Assembly (NCBI RefSeq): GCF_002261185.1
Contig: NZ_NEVQ01000017.1
Span: 226,468 to 290,467 of the forward strand
DNA length: 64,000 nt
DNA from: Bordetella genomosp. 4
GTDB taxonomy: Bacteria > Pseudomonadota > Gammaproteobacteria > Burkholderiales > Burkholderiaceae_B
Reading direction: 5' to 3'
The position numbers were made by a program, and so were the translations under genes. The first letter of the stretch is position 1. The number at the start of each line of letters is the position of its first letter. The notes beneath the pieces were generated by a model. The model did not search any database, had not been told where the DNA came from, and worked only from the letters and a program-made list of their open reading frames with translations. Shown in pieces: positions 60,322-64,000 of this stretch.

Positions 60322-61257
60322 TTATGCCGTAACGGCTGCGCGCAGGCGATGAACAAGCTGGTTGTCCTTGCCTTGCACGAGGCTGGTCAACGCAAAGTTG
60401 AACTCGATTTCCTTGTAGGCGTTGTCTTTCAAGCCCAACGCTGCGCCACCGGTTTTCTCCACGACAGGAGGAATCAGTTCTTCGCGCGTCGCATAGGCAA
60501 AGTCGTCCCAAATCAAGGGATCGCCCTCGATATTGAACTGCGTGGTGAGCTTGCGATGGCTATCGGCGCTGACAAAAAAGTGCACGTGCGCGGGACGATT
60601 GCCATGCCGGCCGATTTCATCGAGCAGCTGCTGCGTCGCACCTTGCGGCGGACAGCCGTAGCCTACAGGCATCAGAGTGCGGAACTCATACTTGCCGTCG
60701 GCGCCGGTTTTGACTGCGCCGCGCAGGTTGAATTCGGTTTGCGCGCCCGTCGGGTCGAAGTGTGAGTAAAAGCCTTTCGAATTGGCATGCCAGCATTCGA
60801 CGATCGCGCCTGCGAGGGGCTTGCCATCCGTGTCCGTCACCACGCCGCGAATCACAAGCGGACCTGCGTCTTGATCAGGATCGATGTCGATTCTCGACAT
60901 TCCGTCGCGCACCGGCGCGCCTGCCACGTACAAGGGCCCTTCGATGGTGCGAGGCGTGCCGCCCTCGATACCGGCCAGCTTGTCTGCATGATCCATACGG
61001 ATATCGAGATACTTTTCCAGGCCCAGACCGGCTGCCAGCAAAGCGGCTTCGCCATCGCGCCCGAGCTGGTTGATATAGTTCACGCCAGCCCAGACTTCAT
61101 CGGGCGTGATGTCCAGATCATCGATGGCCTTGAACAAATCGCTCAGCAAGCGATGCAGGATCTGCTTGAAACGCGCATTGCCCTCTTGGCCGGCAATATT
61201 CGTGGCCGCGGTCAACAGGTCCTGGACTTCTTTGGTGTCGAATACTTCTGCATTCAT
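60322..61257 (-). CDS. catA: Catechol 1,2-dioxygenase
   Basis: The 311-residue intradiol dioxygenase cleaves catechol to cis,cis-muconate. The ferric ligands are visible as Tyr164 (GFYSHFDP), Tyr200 (PVGYGCPP), His224 and His226 (PAHVHFFVS), the same numbers as the Acinetobacter enzyme. The N-terminal helical dimerisation domain and the GPLYVAGAP segment are present. The ATG at 61257 is used. It sits 47 bases after catB in the same operon, so ring cleavage and cyclisation are co-expressed. Confidence 0.96.
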   Translation of the reverse strand: MNAEVFDTKEVQDLLTAATNIAGQEGNARFKQILHRLLSDLFKAIDDLDITPDEVWAGVNYINQLGRDGEAALLAAGLGLEKYLDIRMDHADKLAGIEGGTPRTIEGPLYVAGAPVRDGMSRIDIDPDQDAGPLVIRGVVTDTDGKPLAGAIVECWHANSKGFYSHFDPTGAQTEFNLRGAVKTGADGKYEFRTLMPVGYGCPPQGATQQLLDEIGRHGNRPAHVHFFVSADSHRKLTTQFNIEGDPLIWDDFAYATREELIPPVVEKTGGAALGLKDNAYKEIEFNFALTSLVQGKDNQLVHRLRAAVTA

Positions 61258-61304
61258 GATTCTGTCTCTCCAATAAATAATCAGTCAGCGTGAACGGATA
61301 TCGC

Positions 61305-62450
61305 TCAGTGCCGAGCGTCAGTGGTCTTGGTCAGCCCCTCACGGGTGAACCGTTTGATCTTCGCTTCATCCAGCTCTATCCCCAAACCAGGACCGCGAGG
61401 AACGGTCAACGCGAAATCGCTATAGTCCAAAGGCTGGGTCAAAATTTCTTCGGTAATGAGCAACGGGCCAAACAGCTCAGTGCCCCATTGCAGATGGGCA
61501 AAGCTGGCAAATAGATGAGCCGAGGCGATCGTGCTGACCGCGCCTTCGAGCATGGTGCCGCCGTACAGCTCGATGCCGGCCGCGTCCGCAATGGCGGCCA
61601 CCCGCTGAGCGGCGAACAAGCCGCCGTTCTGCTCGATCTTGATGGCAAAGACATCCGCGCCATGTTGCTTGGCAATCTCGAATGCGCTTTCGGGTCCTTG
61701 CAAGACTTCGTCGGCCATCAAAGCAACCGGGAAACGGCGCATCAATCGCGTCATGGCCGCAACGCTGGCGACGGGCTGCTCCACCAGTTCGCAGCCCGCA
61801 TCGGCCAGCGCCGGAATGGCCCAGGCGGCCTGCGTTTCGCTCCAGGCCATGTTGACGTCCACGCGTACCGCGCCACGATCGCCCAATACCTTTTTGATCT
61901 CTGCCACGTGCTTGATGTCGACTTCGGGTGACTTGGCGCCGATCTTCAATTTAAAAATTCGATGGCGGCGCCTGTCGAGCATTTCCTCGGCTTCGGCAAT
62001 ATCGCGCGCGGTGTCGCCAGAGGCCAATGTCCACGCGACGGGCAGACGCTCGCGGCGCCGGCCGCCGAGCAGTTCGCTGACGGGCACACCCAGGCGTTTG
62101 CCCTGCGCATCGAGCAAAGCCGTCTCCAATGCGCTCTTGGCAAAGTGATTGACCTTGACCAGCTTGCCCAGATGCGCCATCAACGCCTGAATGGACGAAG
62201 CATCCTGGCCTATCATGGCAGGCGCAAAATAGGTATCGATGGACAGTTTCATGGCTTCCGGACTTTCCGGGCCGTAGGCCATACCGGCAATCGTCGTGCC
62301 TTCGCCAATGCCCACGACACCATCACTGCAGTAGATTTTCACCAGCATCAGCGTCTGGCCATACATCGTGGCCACCGACAGCTTGTGCGGCCTGATGGTA
62401 GGCAGATCCACCAGAGAAGTTTCGACGCGTTCGATTGTTGCTACGGGCAT
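61305..62450 (-). CDS. catB: Muconate cycloisomerase
   Basis: This 381-residue enolase-superfamily enzyme converts cis,cis-muconate to muconolactone. Active-site residues are recognisable: Lys167 and Lys169 (FKLKIGA), Asp198 (VDVN), Glu224 (VEQP), Asp247/Glu248 (ADE) and Lys271 (IKIEQNGG). The N-terminal capping domain (RPHKLSVATMYGQTL) is typical of the family. It is first in the minus-strand operon, and a LysR-type operator lies 82-96 bases upstream. catC, which acts on its product, is not adjacent. Confidence 0.95.
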   Translation of the reverse strand: MPVATIERVETSLVDLPTIRPHKLSVATMYGQTLMLVKIYCSDGVVGIGEGTTIAGMAYGPESPEAMKLSIDTYFAPAMIGQDASSIQALMAHLGKLVKVNHFAKSALETALLDAQGKRLGVPVSELLGGRRRERLPVAWTLASGDTARDIAEAEEMLDRRRHRIFKLKIGAKSPEVDIKHVAEIKKVLGDRGAVRVDVNMAWSETQAAWAIPALADAGCELVEQPVASVAAMTRLMRRFPVALMADEVLQGPESAFEIAKQHGADVFAIKIEQNGGLFAAQRVAAIADAAGIELYGGTMLEGAVSTIASAHLFASFAHLQWGTELFGPLLITEEILTQPLDYSDFALTVPRGPGLGIELDEAKIKRFTREGLTKTTDARH

Positions 62451-62531
62451 TTTTGAGGCTGTGGAGTTGAATCACAGCCTGCTTTATAAGATCGGCGCAG
62501 TTTCAGGTCCAATACTTTATGGATCACTTCC

Positions 62532-62546
62532 ATACCTTAAAGGTAT
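62532..62546. promoter_or_regulatory. BenM/CatM-type LysR operator
   Basis: ATACCTTAAAGGTAT is a palindrome that fits ATAC-N7-GTAT, the published BenM/CatM recognition site. It lies 82-96 bases upstream of catB in the divergent gap. A second partial ATAC is nearby at about 62515. Function is inferred from consensus and position. Confidence 0.7.
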
Positions 62547-62775
62547 GAAACGTTTCTTTCCAATGTCACCCGACAGACCGCGTCGTCGGCACTCAATCTT
62601 CCCCCTGCACGGCGAAGTACTTTGTATGGTGCCCGGCAGGTCCTCCCCCTGCGTCGCATTGAGTAGAATCAATTCACCCGCAGCCCGAGAGCAGAGCAAC
62701 CCCGCAGCCTTGGCACCGAGGAGCTCCGCTCTCCCCCGACATCGCTCGAATGCCGGTGTTTTCTTGGAGCCTCAG

Positions 62776-63729
62776 TTGAATATCTCCACACTCGCCCCTG
62801 CCGATCCGCCATTGGAAATCTTGCCGCGCGATCTGTCCGCGTATCGCCAAGGCAATATCGGAATCCCTTATGTTCATCGGTTTGAGTCCGGACAGCCTGG
62901 CCCTCATGTACTGATCAACGCTATCACCCATGGCAATGAGATCTGTGGCATGGTTGCCGCGACGCATCTGCTGGACAACCATATCCGGCCAAAAATCGGC
63001 ACACTGACGATCAGCTTTGCACATATCGAGGCCTATGAGGCCTTTGATATCGAAGACCCCTATGCCAACCGGCAATTGGTTCACAATTTGAACCGCATCT
63101 GGACGGCCAACATGCTGGATGCCGAGGATGGCAGCCCCGAGGTCCGTCGGGCACGGGAATTGCGGCCCGTCCTGGACGCCGCCGACTTCGTGCTCGATAT
63201 CCATTCGACGAGTACGCCTGTGCAGCCGTTCTGGGTCTATAACGAGGCCGATCGCAATACGGCATTGGCCTCGGCCGTAGGCGCGCCGATCGTGCATCTG
63301 GTGATGTCCCCGGACAAATTCCCCGGGACCCCCGTGATCGGCTACGGTCGCCATGGAGATCCCGCAGCTCAGTATGGCGGTTCGCTGGTGGTCGAATGTG
63401 GTCAGCATTTTTCCAGATCCGCGGCTGAATTGGCGACTGACGTTTCGCTCCGATTCCTGGCGCACCTGGGGTTGATCGACCCGCGCCCGGGTATGGACAA
63501 ACCGCCGATCCCGCAGCGCTATCGATTGCTGGAAACGCATGTCGTGAAGTCGGAGAACTTTAGTTTCACACGCCCAGTCATCGGGTTTGAGACGTTCGAC
63601 AAAGGCGAATTGATCGCCATGAATGGCTCGGAAGAGATTCGCTCGCCCTGCGATCAGTGCACGATATTCATGCCGACGCGATTACCGATTGTGGGACGGG
63701 AGGCGGTCTACCTGACGAAGTCGATTTGA
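62776..63729 (+). CDS. AspA/AstE (M14-like) zinc hydrolase
   Basis: TTG at 62776, six bases after GGAG, gives 317 residues; a longer in-frame reading has no conserved sequence. The zinc-carboxypeptidase-like fold of succinylglutamate desuccinylase/aspartoacylase is indicated by AITHGNEICG (His52 and Glu55), the NLNRIW segment and DIHSTSTPVQ with His143. GSLVVECGQH later supplies the catalytic glutamate region. Substrates in this family are N-acylated amino acids or related amides. It is divergent from catB; a link to the catechol genes is not evident. A possible hydrolase gene follows after 26 bases. Confidence 0.85.
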   Translation: MNISTLAPADPPLEILPRDLSAYRQGNIGIPYVHRFESGQPGPHVLINAITHGNEICGMVAATHLLDNHIRPKIGTLTISFAHIEAYEAFDIEDPYANRQLVHNLNRIWTANMLDAEDGSPEVRRARELRPVLDAADFVLDIHSTSTPVQPFWVYNEADRNTALASAVGAPIVHLVMSPDKFPGTPVIGYGRHGDPAAQYGGSLVVECGQHFSRSAAELATDVSLRFLAHLGLIDPRPGMDKPPIPQRYRLLETHVVKSENFSFTRPVIGFETFDKGELIAMNGSEEIRSPCDQCTIFMPTRLPIVGREAVYLTKSI

Positions 63730-63755
63730 ATGCCGATGCTTCGAAGGAGGATGCA

Positions 63756-63995
63756 ATGGATCAGCGCATCAGACACCATGCGATTCCGATAGCCGGGATC
63801 AACACCTTCTATCGTGAGGCTGGCGCGCCGGACGCGCCGGCCATTCTGTTGCCGCACGGCTATCCTTGCTCTTCCTTCGTACATGGACGCCCCTGGTTTG
63901 CCAAGCCTTCACTTCTTGATGACGCCACGGTAGGGATTGCACCCGTACATTCGGACTTGCTGTGCAACACCCGCTGCACGGTCCCTGATGGGTAA
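63756..63995 (+). pseudogene. Alpha/beta hydrolase, 5' fragment with abrupt loss of homology
   Basis: ATG 63756 has an ideal AGGAGG Shine-Dalgarno. The first 43 or so residues look like a normal alpha/beta hydrolase start (HHAIPIAGINTFYREAG, then ILLPHGYPCSSF with the oxyanion HG motif). After SSFVHG the sequence stops resembling the family: the expected strand and nucleophile elbow never appear, and the frame closes at 79 residues. Either a rearrangement or insertion joined foreign sequence near 63870-63880, or the gene is a remnant. The window ends 5 bases later, so the remainder cannot be seen. Confidence 0.6.
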
Positions 63996-64000
63996 TCCGC

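Noticed and set aside
1-64000. CRISPR arrays, rRNA genes, riboswitches, prophage genes
   Set aside because: No regularly spaced repeats, rRNA sequence, recognised riboswitch core or phage structural/integrase genes were noticed on reading the window.

Overview
The window looks like the chromosome of a GC-rich betaproteobacterium of the Alcaligenaceae type (Bordetella/Achromobacter/Alcaligenes relatives). The evidence is a Bug-family solute receptor, the earP-efp pair with an arginine at EF-P position 32, a DUF2863 protein, both aconitases, and many small catabolic units. No plasmid, phage or CRISPR signature was seen. I had no database access, so every name rests on motif recognition.

Layout. 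1-955: 3' part of a Bug receptor gene. 1162-6767: acnB, a Fur-box TonB receptor and a lytic-transglycosylase-like lipoprotein. 6913-10650: a single-chain CydDC-like ABC exporter. 10855-17432: acnA, a DUF2863 gene, earP, efp and a DUF1178 gene. 17534-28022 (minus strand): a four-gene peptide-type ABC transporter operon, a membrane-anchored thermonuclease, corA and a UvrD-like helicase with a perfect LexA box upstream. 28106-28999: a DUF72 gene. 29000-29939: gene-free DNA carrying two inverted, structurally conserved palindromic elements. 29940-34832: lactate permease, inositol-monophosphatase-type enzyme, sirtuin and serine acetyltransferase.

35122-48302 is a fatty-acid beta-oxidation operon: a PsrA-like TetR regulator, fadE, thiolase, hydratase/dehydrogenase, FadL-type porin, a second dehydrogenase/hydratase of reversed domain order, a second thiolase and an acyl-CoA ligase. 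It supplies uptake, activation and all four steps of the beta-oxidation spiral. A 34-bp palindrome matching the PsrA consensus overlaps the regulator start.

48546-50666 is a second Fur-box TonB receptor. Two identical tRNA-Arg(ACG) genes with near-identical terminators bracket a 5.3-kb accessory stretch: a fosmidomycin-resistance-type MFS pump with a divergent AraC regulator, ArsR plus an Old Yellow Enzyme, an orphan membrane protein and a DUF1428 protein. 56374-58019: LysR regulator and O-methyltransferase. 58114-62450 (minus): catB-catA-MFS-benD-like operon with an upstream BenM/CatM-type operator, but no benABC or catC here. The window ends with an AspA/AstE-type metallohydrolase and a truncated alpha/beta hydrolase.

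The most unusual observation is at 29067-29868. Two diverged copies of a composite palindromic element face each other, and their long stems differ in sequence at many positions yet stay perfectly base-paired in both copies. The other notable signal is a nearly identical 21-bp palindrome upstream of both acnB and acnA.
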